Source: Oopsacas minuta
Lineage: Eukaryota; Porifera; Hexactinellida; Lyssacinosida; Leucopsacidae
Assembly (NCBI GenBank): GCA_024704765.1
Contig: JAKMXF010000045.1
Coordinates: 1-54,126 of the forward strand
Length of the DNA stretch: 54,126 nt
Direction of reading: 5' to 3'
Positions 30,801 through 41,155 of this stretch are shown here, in pieces (position 1 is the stretch's first letter; each line of letters opens with the position of its first letter). Position numbers and translations under genes: made by a program. The notes under the pieces are model-generated. The model was not told where the DNA came from, did no database searches, and was given only the letters and a program-made list of their open reading frames with translations.

Positions 30801-32321
30801 AGTGTAGATACAGATAAACCTCTCATATTCACTTCTACATACAAATATCCTCCAATCAAGTAATGATTATATTCATCATAGTTTCCTTAGATAAATATCA
30901 AAAAGTGATTTTACATGAGCCATAGACATTATATATAAATGTAACACTTTTGATTTTGCAATTATTATTGATTATTAATGCATCTATGGCAGGGAATCCC
31001 TGGAGAGGTGATGTTTCCTCGTATTTAGCAGTTTATCTAGTAAATGTTTGTACTTGACAAATTTACACTACCAGGGAGAGCGAGAGAGCGAAAATTTAAG
31101 CACCACTGCTCCTGAAAAATGTCCAAGGAAATGTCCAATGTACAGAGAATTCTAGAAATATTGGTAGGTGTTATGAGAAGAATTACCATCGAAAATATGC
31201 ATGAGTATGCCTGTACAATTGGTAGTTTCTTAAAGAATTGCCCATTAACAATTAATATTCATCAAATATAATCCCATAGAGGACCAACCAATCCCACAAA
31301 AGTCTATTCACCGCCCTCCAGTTGAATCAGGGGTCTACCATTACTCTATGGACAAGCGACCTCACGGAGTGTGTGCTATTTTTAACAATACTAACTTTAC
31401 TACAGAGAATCTGGGCAAGAGGAAAGGATCTGAGATAGATAGAGACCGTCTAACGACTATGTTCCAGCACCTACAATATAAAGTAGAGGTGTATAATGAT
31501 CTTACTGCAGGTAACTTAAATCCTTCCATATACGCAGGTACTTAGTACTACTTACAACAGTGCCTAGGGCTTTAGGACTGGTAAGCGCAAAAGTAATCAA
31601 TTTTTGGATATATTTACAGAATTACAGTAGATTAAATAATACGACCAGATATCTTAATAAATTGATTTATGCCTTCAAGTTTTCTGTCTATCTATTGGTC
31701 TCATAAGGTTCACTATAGAGACCATGGGTCTCTGATGCCTTTGTAACATATCACATTATAGATCAAACACTTTGGAGAATGAATGAGATATCTCAACGTA
31801 ACCATAAAGATTTCGATTCCTTCATCTGTTGTATCCTCACGCACGGTACTGACAATGATGCTCTGTATGGATCAGATGGTAAGGATGTAAGCCTCAGAAA
31901 AGTGATGTCTTTCTTCTACGGGAAGAATGCTAAGACTTTGTTTGGGAAACCAAAGATATTCTTCATCCAAGCCTGCAGAGGAGATCTTGAGGATTTGGGG
32001 TTCACTTCTAGTTCTATTGCAGCTGACTCAGAAGGCGATGATATGGTACACTTCGATTCTTCAGATCTACCTGACACAGCAGACTTCTTGATTGCATTTC
32101 CAACTTCTTCCGGGTTCGTTTCCTTCCGCTCTCACAACGAAGGAACATGGTACATCAAGGCACTATGTGATCAGCTGACGTCTTGTCATAACCAATACGA
32201 CTTAATGACTATACTCACTATGGTTAATGGGAAGGTTGCTGCAAGGAGGACATCTGAGGGGTACAAACAGATGCCCGCACCTGTAACTCATCTAAGAAAG
32301 CTGGTATATATACGTACCTAA
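27821..32321 (+). CDS. DED-containing caspase, 490 aa, four exons
   Basis: Exons 27821-28318, 28587-28770, 31280-31510 and 31762-32321 have GT..AG boundaries; their phases match (0, 1, 1) and they total 1,473 bases in one frame. Residues 1-115 are rich in Pro, Asn, Gln and Tyr (low-complexity). Residues about 122-215 form a death-effector-domain-like helical bundle split by intron 1 (LIREICTELA .. ELKFILYDKF | ILDKMMEKQLLSENKVCYL). The peptidase follows: ILTHG with catalytic His at 332, IQACRGD with catalytic Cys at 376, then the small-subunit part FRSHNEGTWYIKALC. DED plus caspase is the initiator (caspase-8/10) layout: recruitment to a death-signalling complex and cleavage after Asp. Intron 3 (28771-31279) contains TPK1 on the same strand. 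Two TTACGTAA sites lie upstream. Confidence 0.83.
30051..30863 (+). CDS. TPK1: Thiamin pyrophosphokinase, 270 aa
   Basis: Makes thiamin diphosphate from thiamin and ATP in the cytosol. Family blocks in order: ALILLNQPL, RVCSDGGANRLY (substrate pocket), DQIVGDLDSV (metal-binding Asp), VQDTGQDNTDLLKAL (the QDxTDxxKAL core), GRFDHVLACINSL and CVTTTGLRWNVKN near the end (thiamin site). All key motifs are intact. The length is close to the family (human about 243 residues) with an N-terminal extension of about 45 residues that is Ser/Arg-rich; an upstream splice acceptor (ATGTGTATAG) might alter the start. Intronless as read, and lies inside the third intron of the DED-caspase on the same strand. 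Confidence 0.93.
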   Translation: MCRFWVSLIRLFRFTRSERIVSRRSSNKSINSINSLYPLRILSPDTETGESALILLNQPLHPSLTRTLFYKCTYRVCSDGGANRLYALSFHDLTPDQIVGDLDSVTHSVLQYYKDRGTHIVQDTGQDNTDLLKALLILPSSVSSVYILPPFTGRFDHVLACINSLYTWNNGHPSVPAYLISETTICFLLPAGRNMISFPPGHEDQFCGLVPIGEPASCVTTTGLRWNVKNEAFRFGALISTSNQFESNVVSVDTDKPLIFTSTYKYPPIK

Positions 32322-34195
32322 GTGGGATGTTCCTATTATTTAATTTGGACTGTTTTGTTGTAAAATTATAATTCATATTATCCAGTAGAATATTTGCTAG
32401 CCAATGTGCTGCAAGAATTGCCTTACCTTTTGTATATGTAATACTTATGTATTTTGGATGCCGCACACGTTTAGATGTAATTATTATTTAAACTATCGCT
32501 TCGCTTGCTCATATGGGGCTCAGCATTTCGTGCCTCGAATTAAGCAGAGTATATAAGTAGCAACATATTCACAATACGTTAGTGATAAATTCATATTTGT
32601 AATCAGTGTAGCCGATTACCCCATACAGCTGTTACAGGTTTCTAGGATTAATTAGAAAATTATTTCCTTTATACGTATAGATATTATATGTATAATTGTA
32701 TAGTAATAAAGGCTAGATATAGGGATTTTTCTGCAATTATTAGTAGATTATACCTCTGGATGTACGCATTCACATGCAAGGTACTGTAATTGTTCGGAAG
32801 TACAACGGACGTTCAATAAGTTTTAAAATCTGGTTTGGGTAGTAAAAGAGATGGACCTCCACTAAATCCAAGGCCGGAATTCAGCGGCCAGGAGGTTCTT
32901 TATTCAATTTTTATGCGCAGGGTCCAGTGGCCTAGATTATTTCCTTAAGGGAAAATCAATCACTGTGGAGAATTTTATGCAACAATTACCTATCAGAAGT
33001 GGATAAACACTACTGGGAGCGAAAACCTAAGTCAGGACAAAGATAGCTAATGTTTTCGAGTTAACTGATGCCAAAGCCAAAAGTGCTAGAAGTATAACGA
33101 AGGGAAATTTATCCGTTCGAGTTAAACGGCATTCGAGATAGTCAACAGTATTTCTATGTAAACCGAATAATATAACGAGGGAAAATGAAAATTCGTTCGA
33201 GTTTAGGGACTATCGGATGTTGACTGTAATTATACTAATCTCTTGTTGTAAGAATACGCAGTACTAACCTCATCATTAGTTATTTAGCCCTAATTTAAGG
33301 TTCTAATAACACATTTGCCACACAAGAATATTATAGGGAATGTTGTGAGACAATTTCACTTTGTAAACGGGCCTTCTGATAAAAATTTGAAAACCATAAT
33401 CTATTGGGATAAATGAATAACCTGAGGAACAAATTAGTACCTATAAACATGAAATTTTTCATGAGGATGTGTAAAGTAACCTAGAGTGAAGAAAATTCTA
33501 TAGTCCTCCATTTCAATTGACACCCTAACAGCTACGGCCTCTCTGTATTACAAAATTCATGGAAATTTTGTAATGACCATCTATAAAATTTCTACTATTT
33601 TATACACTCGAGGCAAAAAGTGTATATTCTGTCGCAAAACGACCAAAAGTACTAAGACAATTAGCTGTTAAATACTTAAGCTAACCTGAGGCACTAAGCT
33701 GTCGCGTAGCGCCCTAATAAGCGAAGCGCGCTAGCATAATTAATGCCCATAGATATTATATTCCATTAACACACTTTATCATTTGTCAATTAAAAGAATG
33801 GCCATATGATGCTTGATAATTCAATGAATTCTCCAATCTATTGTTTATTATTTCGTTTTGAAGGCAAACAGTTTGAAAGATATTTAATTTATTATAATGT
33901 CAATTGATACTGCATACATTCCAGTTAATAATTCTCAGCCAAATTGTAATACAGTAGAATCCACTTGATAGAGCCAGATTACTCCCGTCACTTGGCCAGA
34001 AACAGAACCATACAAATAGTGTTAATTTAAGGATAACTCGGGAAACAAAATATAGTGCTTACTACCGATTTACGTCTTATCCGAATATCTTCTTATACAA
34101 TTAGTACAAAAATGCATAATCAGTTTTGCAGGAAAGTACGTACTAAACGAGTTCCACCGTAATCAACACCAAATCATACAACTATATTTTAAATC
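32322..34195. other. Gene-free interval with repeat pieces
   Basis: Holds the caspase 3' region (an AATAAA at about 32705), R2-like ends (about 32470-32560 and 33590-33745), a diverged pogo-like end reading CAGTCAACATCCGATAGTCC on the minus strand (about 33210-33230), and a MITE at 33952-34159. No gene recognised. Confidence 0.55.
33952..34159. mobile_element. Pogo-like MITE, about 208 bp, TA target duplication
   Basis: Left end CAGTAGAATCCACTTGATAG and right end, read inward, CGGTGGAACTCGTTTAG are imperfect inverted repeats; TA flanks both (33950-33951, 34160-34161). The ends match the pogo/Tigger pattern. Confidence 0.5.
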
Positions 34196-35269
34196 CTAAC
34201 GAAATCTGTAGTTAAACCGCGGATAGTAAATCTTGTCTTGATAGTCTCTGAGGAGAGGTCGAATTCTATCATTGATGTTACTGATGTTCCGTCTCTTCTT
34301 CCAATACTGTAGTATTATAGCAAGCATTAAGTATAGGTAATTCAGGTTAAAAGTAATCCTGTAAATCAACATGAAAATTTCTTGTAAATAATTTTTTTCT
34401 ACAAAACTCTTCAATTCAGGGCTGAAATGAATTTGTGGAAATAGTTTAAATAAATAAATAACTAAAGGAGGTTGAATTAATGCAATCCCTGCAAGCATAC
34501 GGGAGAGAAATGCAATGGTTATGAGTATAGCAGAAACTTTATAATGGATGCATAGGTATTTGCTCTCAAGATATTTATGTTTGTCTAAGAACAGCTGATT
34601 TCCTAATTCTCTCCCCTTCAAGAGAAGATAGAATTGTCTCGAGTAAATTATGTACATGCTGAGCTCAAATGACAAGAAGAAAGACTGTACTATGTAGTTA
34701 AGTACTTCAATGTTTGAATCTTCAATATACCCGTAGTTCATCTTGTTAATTATTGGCCCAACATGAATAAATGTAAGATATGCTATAATCTTCATTACCA
34801 TGTATGCTGTCCACTTCATTATATTGTACTTGTATGGTGTGTGGAGATAGACCAACCATAGCACTTTTGTAAATAAACATATGACAGGCAAAAGACAGAA
34901 CTGAGAAATCATTTTAATAACATACATTGAAGAAGATATTCTAGTGTCATCAGAACAAGTTATTTTAAGAAGTTCTAGTATTTCACAATGGTTTTGATAG
35001 ATAAAGCAAACTCTACTACCAATCTCTAATACGAGGATTAGTAGTATAAAATTTGTTATTAATGCTTTTACTTTCAAATTTTTGAGATGATTTTGGAAGG
35101 AGGGAAGCCACAATTGTTGAACAGTTATCGCCTTCATCTCTAAACGTAAATAATATTTCCTTCGAATATAATATATTAGAATGATGATGCAGAAGAAACA
35201 GAATGTTATCATGAGGCTATCAAAGCATAAGCCCAGTACAATTCCATAAGTATTGGAAGTTGAATTCAT
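34196..35269 (-). CDS. Orphan seven-helix membrane protein, 357 aa
   Basis: Intact single-exon frame from ATG 35269. Hydropathy by eye gives seven helices: about 9-34 (FDSLMITFCFFCIIILI), 68-90, 115-145 (FCLLPVICLFTKVLWLVYL), 152-175, 188-210, 245-285 and 305-335 (YLYLMLAIILQYW). The N-terminus is short with an N-S-T sequon (N2), consistent with an outside N-terminus, and basic residues cluster after helix 1 (YYIRRKYYLRLE). No DRY, NPxxY or other class-specific GPCR motif is found, so it may be a divergent receptor or another seven-helix family. Two pseudogene relatives lie at 36919-37485 and 39823-40621, so this is a local family. Confidence 0.72.
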   Translation of the reverse strand: MNSTSNTYGIVLGLCFDSLMITFCFFCIIILIYYIRRKYYLRLEMKAITVQQLWLPSFQNHLKNLKVKALITNFILLILVLEIGSRVCFIYQNHCEILELLKITCSDDTRISSSMYVIKMISQFCLLPVICLFTKVLWLVYLHTPYKYNIMKWTAYMVMKIIAYLTFIHVGPIINKMNYGYIEDSNIEVLNYIVQSFFLSFELSMYIIYSRQFYLLLKGRELGNQLFLDKHKYLESKYLCIHYKVSAILITIAFLSRMLAGIALIQPPLVIYLFKLFPQIHFSPELKSFVEKNYLQEIFMLIYRITFNLNYLYLMLAIILQYWKKRRNISNINDRIRPLLRDYQDKIYYPRFNYRFR

Positions 35270-36734
35270 TTCTATATTTCAAACAATAATTACCTAAGTA
35301 TCCTCATTTTATATGTGTACGTGTTATATATATATATATATCTCATGATCCCAGTTGTATTACTAATACATGTATGTAATTTTGTTATCAAATACTTGCA
35401 GTTGATAGCATTTCTAAAACTATGATCAATAATATTAATATATAATTGTGTTACTATTATTGTGGTAGTATATGAATAAGTAATTTAGATAAAATGCTGA
35501 TTGATATCATTTTATATTTATGGCGAAATATGTAATATTCCTGCGAGATATGCATACATGTAGTTATTGATAATATATTTATGTAATACTGTAGAATTAT
35601 ATCATTTGTCTGGACACAGGTGGTAGACTGATCCTGGGGAATATATCCCCTATTAATCATGGAAGGAATATTGAATCTCCGGATTGAAGGAGCTTTCAAT
35701 AAGGAGAAGTTTAAGTAAACCAAAATAGCGAATTTCGAACGCCTAACTCAACAGTTTTCATTTGGAGGTATCAGGGAGATTTTATATAATATATTTAATT
35801 TTAAATGTATTTATAGCTACAGTATCATTATGAGCTATCTTACATCTAGACCCTCTATTTGTAGGTCTATAAATTCCCATAGAATTTAATAATAGCAACA
35901 TTTTGTAGACCGAGAAAACCAATATCCATTTCTATTGGAATATACGTATCTGATATATTACGAGCCTTTGGCTCGTCGCTTCGCGATGAACTCGCAGCAT
36001 TACGTCTCGAGGTATCCATAATTCTCCAAATTGACTGCCCCTTTGAGTATTATAATATAGATATATTTAGTTTAATGTAATTCACAAATATACGTAAATG
36101 ACATAAATGTTATTGAATTATTTTGCAAGATCAACCCCCTTTGTAGCCATTGAGAGCAAGTATCTACGTAAATTTTGAGATTTTGCTTAATTGTTTCCTT
36201 TATATTCATAAAAACAACAATAAATTTACATATCAAAGGAACAACAAACAAACAATGCCATATTCGGACTCAGCATACTTGATTACCCAGTATAGTCGTT
36301 GAAGGTATGATTCTACTTCAATTTTGGAATTTGTTTACTTTATAGTCATAAAAACAACAATAAATTTACATATGATTAATCCAAAAGTGTGAAAATCGGA
36401 TTCAGCATGTTCGATATGTTTAGTGCAGTTTTATTGAATTCTATTTACTTCCTTGATAAACACGATAAATGCATAGTTATGCGACAATTTCATATTGTAT
36501 ACCGTAAATCCTTTCCTTTGACAATGGACAAACAAACAACAATTGAGATTTAAAAAATCTAGATTATCATTTGTATTTTAATGAATTGGGCTCGTTGTTG
36601 GCAAATAGACTCAAATGGATATTCAAAGAGTTACATTGTTTGAATATCTAGTATTAGTGGAGCATCTAGTCTACTGAGTGATGCTATTTAACTGAAGACA
36701 GGCACAATTTTCATTTTTCGGACATCTGGAAACG
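35270..36734. other. Gene-free interval with an R1 copy and (TA)n
   Basis: A short (TA)n run at 35327-35340 lies upstream of the seven-helix gene. R1 occupies 35955-36570. No gene recognised. Confidence 0.55.
35955..36570 (+). repeat. Repeat family R1, long copy (left arm of a flanking inverted pair)
   Basis: Starts ACGAGCCTTTGGCTCGTCG, runs through CTCAGCATACTTGATTACCC and ends CAACAATTGAGATTT. It is inverted relative to 38990-39430. An internal block (AAAACAACAATAAATTTACATAT) occurs twice about 130 bases apart. Confidence 0.75.
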
Positions 36735-36922
36735 AAATTAGCGAGCAAGATAGTGCATTATTTCTCGGACAATCCATAATAGGTAACACAGCATATGTTA
36801 TAATACAGGGGATTTCCATCGGAATGAGTGCATTGTGCTCACAAGCATACGGGGCTAAGAATCACAAATTAGTTGGCATCTACTTTCTTTGGGGAACATA
36901 TTTTTCTGTGGTTTGGCAATGA
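36735..36922 (+). pseudogene. MATE-family transporter, single fragment
   Basis: LFLGQSIIGNTAYVIIQGIS followed by LCSQAYGAKNHKLVGIYF matches the conserved second-helix region of MATE multidrug/toxin extrusion carriers (usual motif CSQAYGAGxxxLVG). The frame stops at TGA 36920-36922 after about 55 codons and nothing upstream continues it. It abuts the seven-helix pseudogene, with overlapping bases at CAATGATAG. Confidence 0.8.
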
Positions 36923-37485
36923 TAGTACTACTTTATTACATACGTAGGAGGTACCTATTGCATTTAGAAATCAAAGAAATCACTTACTAGAGATGCCTCC
37001 GATATGAAAATTTCCCATCCGGCTTCTAATTTTCCGGTTATCCGGCCGGATACCGGATACCTTTGTTAAATATTTGGGTACTCCCCCTAGCTCAGTATAT
37101 AGTGAAAGATTATTTAGTAGTGCTGGAATTGTATTTGAAGAAAGGCGCAACAGATTGTTACCTGAGAAGGAGAGCATCTCTTTATTCAGAAAAATTTAGG
37201 ATAATTGGATTTCCATTATTAGTGTCTCGATAGGTTTGTTATAGCACAGTATATCTAGGACTAGACATTTGAGTTACTGTAGGTAGATTACATTAAATCA
37301 TGCGTTTTGTCTATATATAGTTTTATCCGGCACATCAATGAAATTGGCCGGATACCGAATAGAACCGGATATCCTGTGCATCTCTATCACCTACGAACAA
37401 TTGTGGCTCACTCACTTCCAAAATCGTTTAAAAAATTTACAAATTAAAGCAATGATATTTGGGGAAAGAGTTTATAAACAAGATT
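36919..37485 (+). pseudogene. Seven-helix family fragment interrupted by a hAT element
   Basis: VLLYYIRRRYLLHLEIKEIT before the insertion and YEQLWLTHFQNRLKNLQIKA after it align with YYIRRKYYLRLEMKAIT and QQLWLPSFQNHLKNLKVKA of the intact gene at 34196-35269. Only the first-helix/first-loop part remains. Confidence 0.82.
36988..37386 (+). mobile_element. hAT element, 399 bp, with transposase tail, 8-bp target duplication
   Basis: Ends TAGAGATGC and GCATCTCTA are flanked by TCACTTAC (36980-36987) and TCACCTAC (37387-37394), 7 of 8 identical. On the + strand it encodes KYLGTPPSSVYSERLFSSAG and EERRNRLLPEKESISLFRKI, the dimerisation end of BED-type hAT transposases, then a stop. The inner arms repeat CCGGATACCGGATA-like words. 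Confidence 0.92.
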
Positions 37486-37718
37486 ATTATATTATAAAAT
37501 GAGTAAGCGTAAGAGTTTTCCAAAAGGGACGAGTTGATAATATATATTAGTTGACTGTCTCCCCGCCCCTGTTATGTGTACGGATATAATTCTAGTATGA
37601 ACACTTCACCATAACAATAGAAATGTTTCTAAACAAAAACTTTTACCTAAGTACTGTTACTTATTAAGGTAATCACATAGCATAATGAGATCACTTGTCT
37701 TGTTCTCTGTCAGGATCT

Positions 37719-38738
37719 TTAATCTTCTAAAATCCTAGCTACGATAAAGAAGATTAGAACACCCAAAGAAATAAGTAAGGCGACCCCCGAGATAGAAGCA
37801 ATTATTATATAGCTGTAGAGATCTGTACGTGAACAACTCCAGGATAAGTCAACAGATACATTGAGAGATTGAGAAGAAGGGGTTGAGTTAGATAACAAAT
37901 ATTCTGTTTCATATGTTATAGTGAAAGATACATACTTAACTGCATTATTTTCGCTGTAGTAAGGTGGTGTCTCTGTGGGTACAGGGAGAAAGCACCGTGT
38001 AGACAATTCAGATAATGTGCATTGTTCTAGAATCTCAGATAAATCAAGATCGTACTTACGAACAGTTGCTTTGAGGGTAACAATAAGGGTTGAGGGTGTA
38101 GGAGTCGATTCAAAAACAAAATACAACCAATCATCAGATATTACAGATGAACTAACCATGCATCCTGAGACAGATAGTAAGCAATTACTGTCTAGCTCAT
38201 AACTGTTAAGAACGTTGATATTATTGCTAGTTATATCATTGGATAATTTGCTGAATCCTGTCGTGTCATAGACTGATATAGTTATGGATAATGAATCAAT
38301 GGAAATGTTAGCAGACCGTACATACAAGATAATTTCATCTCCTTCCGATACAGGTACACCATAGTATGTCAACTGATCGGGAGCATAGCCTACCTCTAGG
38401 GTATGGTTTGTGAGTATTTCTTCTAAGTTCTTAGTTATAACAATACTATCTACCTTTGTTAGATAGGCTGAGGTTATAGTGTTTGGAGTAAAGCTATTCA
38501 CTTCTATATGATAACAAATCTCTCCGGGGTAGCTAATACGCTTATCTCCACCCGGTATTACCGAGAAGTTATCCGGGTGGTTGCGAGGGTTTACGATAAC
38601 TTGTAGAATGACAAACAATACAATTATAAACGCTTGCAATAAACATAATGCAATAAAGAGTATGATACAAAAATTGGAAAATTTCATTTGTATTACTCCA
38701 CTAGATAATAAGATATCTTTATTCTCATAGGTTGACAT
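37719..38738 (-). CDS. Bitopic membrane protein with conserved ectodomain, 339 aa (family A)
   Basis: ATG 38738. A hydrophobic segment at about 25-50 (signal anchor or first helix), an ectodomain of about 240 residues with several N-x-S/T sequons (ITNHT-, ANIS-, NVS-type) and Cys residues in pairs, then a second helix at about 305-335 (IIIASISGVALLISLGVLIFF) and a very short cytosolic end (ARILED). I do not recognise the ectodomain; its strand-rich character (alternating hydrophobic residues) suggests beta-sandwich. It could be a lineage-specific adhesion or receptor protein. The paralog at 41156-42304 shares the ectodomain at 98% DNA identity but has a different tail. Single exon, intact. 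Confidence 0.75.
   Translation of the reverse strand: MSTYENKDILLSSGVIQMKFSNFCIILFIALCLLQAFIIVLFVILQVIVNPRNHPDNFSVIPGGDKRISYPGEICYHIEVNSFTPNTITSAYLTKVDSIVITKNLEEILTNHTLEVGYAPDQLTYYGVPVSEGDEIILYVRSANISIDSLSITISVYDTTGFSKLSNDITSNNINVLNSYELDSNCLLSVSGCMVSSSVISDDWLYFVFESTPTPSTLIVTLKATVRKYDLDLSEILEQCTLSELSTRCFLPVPTETPPYYSENNAVKYVSFTITYETEYLLSNSTPSSQSLNVSVDLSWSCSRTDLYSYIIIASISGVALLISLGVLIFFIVARILED
37991..38658. repeat. Left arm of a 668-bp inverted duplication (ectodomain)
   Basis: Reverse complement of 41185-41852 with 11 substitutions and no indels by my comparison (98.4%). The substitutions cluster at the 5' end of the gene; the last roughly 490 bases differ once. Confidence 0.92.
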
Positions 38739-38989
38739 ATTTATATCTTTGTAAGTATTGACCTATTTAAGTTCAATATAGTTTACTTTACATCAAGTCG
38801 TTACTATTTTATTGATTTGGTGGCGGATAGACAATTACAAGTATTGCAGCAGATTGTTGAAGAATTAGCAAAAGTATTGAAACTGCAAATGGTGAGCAAA
38901 TACATCTCCATCAGACGCAAAAGAAGCATACGTGTGCAGAAAATAATTAATTAAATAAGAACTGCAATGTCGTTGGTTCGAAGTCAATC

Positions 38990-39430
38990 TATATTACTGA
39001 ATCTCAATTGTTGTCTGTCTGTGTTTGTTTGTCCGTTGTCAAGGAAAGGATTTACGGTATGCAATTTTGAAATTGTCGCACAACTATGTATTTATCGTGT
39101 TCACCAAGGAAGTAAAAGAATTCAATGAAACAGCAGTAAATATATCGAACAGGCTGAATCCGATTTTCACACTTTTGGATCAATCATATGTAAATTTATT
39201 GTTGTTTTTTATGAATATAAAGTAAACAAATTTCAAAATTGATATAGAATCATACTTTCAACGACTATACTGGGATAATCGAGTATGCTGAGTCTGAATA
39301 TTATAAACAACATCAATATTATTAAATCTTAATTGTTGTTTGCCTGTTTATTTGCCCGTTGAATACCTTGAGGCCCAATTCACTGAGTTCATCGCGAAGC
39401 GACGAGCCAAAGACTCGTAACTCATGATAT
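38990..39430 (-). repeat. Repeat family R1 (right arm of the pair flanking 36.6-39.0 kb)
   Basis: Begins TCTCAATTGTTGTCTGTCTG, contains GATAATCGAGTATGCTGAG and ends CATCGCGAAGCGACGAGCC..GACTCGT. It is inverted relative to 35955-36570, so the MATE and seven-helix fragments and the family A gene sit between two inverted R1 copies. Confidence 0.75.
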
Positions 39431-39520
39431 TAGTAAATATTTTGAAGCTATTATCACGTTTCACAAATATGTACGTTGAACCACACATTCCAAATCTAGA
39501 AAATATTTCAAGTCGAAGAA

Positions 39521-39593
39521 CAATTACAATTTCAGACTCCTATGTAGTTATTATACATAATAATAACTACATAGGAGTCTAAAATTGTAATTG
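39521..39593. repeat. Near-perfect 34-bp palindromic hairpin with a 5-base loop
   Basis: Arms 39521-39554 and 39560-39593 (core GACTCCTATGTAGTTATTAT) differ at one base. It could be a foldback remnant or, if transcribed, a hairpin RNA. No target duplication is evident. Confidence 0.8.
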
Positions 39594-39822
39594 TTAAATA
39601 GAGAAACTCATTATCCATATACCGTGTTCGTATTAACCGCAGCTGTGTCTATCAAGGCGTTTAGAGTTGTTGAGGCAGAATCTTCATGAATTAGCTAGAA
39701 ATGAGGATCTGTTTATTTCGACTGTGTCTCTGAAAGATTTTTGTATTTGTAATACGCGAGAGAATTGTAATTTTAATAATTATCCCACGAGTTGACTTAA
39801 TCCATATATATTCTCGTTTCTA

Positions 39823-40621
39823 TTGATACTTAGAAGTGAGACAGGGTTTGTCATAATCATTTTGTTTGTTGATATATCAAAGAACTTTATTTCTTTAAAG
39901 AATTATATATTCTTTTGGTTACTGTATTTAGTATATTACAGAATACTTTGGTTACCATTACAAGTAGAAACAGTATTTGTGTATAGCTATGTACCAATTC
40001 TGTGTTCTCTTTTTGAAAGTCCTATTGCTGGTATCTCTGCATTCTCCATACGAATACACTATCTTGAGATGGATACCTTGCATTCTATTCAGGATACTGG
40101 CACTATCTCTTATGGATGAATTCCAATACTTTTGGAAGCGTGATAATCCTGAAAGTGAATTAAGGTCGGTACTATACCCCTCTCTACAGACAGTAATACA
40201 TATATTTGATCTTGTTGCTTACTTGAAATATATTCTCTGACGAAGATAGCTACCTCGAAAAGAAATCTGTTCGTATACACTTTGAAGTTGCTACTCTATT
40301 GGGTTCTATAGCGTTCTTCATGTATATTTTCAAGGTAATACCCTCAATTTATCCAGAACGGTTGAAATATTATTCCATGAATTTCCTATTGTATTTCCAA
40401 GGAATATCCGTGATGTAAATGATGCTTCATTGGTACGAGTAAACTTTCTTGTTCATTACAAAACTCTACTGGACCTGAACTATCTGTATGTTCTTGTAGT
40501 TATTCTATACAAGTATTGCAAACAGAAACTTCAACTGAATAGAGTCAACACTAAAATTCATCCCTTGGTCAGGAAATATCAAGAAGACAGAAAATCCATG
40601 ACTTTTCTCATTGTTAGATAA
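39823..40621 (+). pseudogene. Seven-helix family member, frameshifted
   Basis: Pieces in three frames align with the gene at 34196-35269: LFLKVLLLVSLHSPYEYTIL (compare LFTKVLWLVYLHTPYKYNIM), a FWKRDNPESELRSVL segment, and LLDLNYLYVLVVILYKYCK .. IHPLVRKYQED (compare YLYLMLAIILQYWKK .. IRPLLRDYQD). Several indels break it. The helix 1-2 region is not clearly present. Confidence 0.8.
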
Positions 40622-41155
40622 TTATTCACTAACTAATATATTGTCATAAGTTTGACCTGTAACGTGAGTTATTTGTACATATATTTTACCGCCTAATTTG
40701 CACATAGTTATATTATTTTACAACGCTTACCATACTCGCTGCAACAATGTTGCATCATGTATGGTGTGTTTGATACTTGTGTTGAATAAGCTTGAATATA
40801 ATGATTCTTGGTTTGAGAACGAATCAAAATATTTATTCACATGATGGAGCAAGTACTTTTCACATGTATAAGTACATCTATTCATTAACTAGAAAAATGT
40901 ATTTTCTTATCATTTGTATATTCAGCACATCTACTAATTCAGTAAAAAATCATATGCAGTACTTGTAATGTCTATTTGCCGCCTAATTAATAAAATACTA
41001 ACGACTTGATTGTAAAGTGGAAACAACCATTAATCCAAATAGGAAACAACCATTAATCCAAATAGGCTAACACGTTACAAAGATAGATATATATTTGTAT
41101 ATTTATAAAGATAAATTATTATTTGATTATCTGAGAGAGCAATACAAAATTAGAA

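Noticed and set aside
32780-33020. Possible mariner end (ACGTTCAATAAGTTTT)
   Set aside because: No partner inverted repeat or transposase fragment found.
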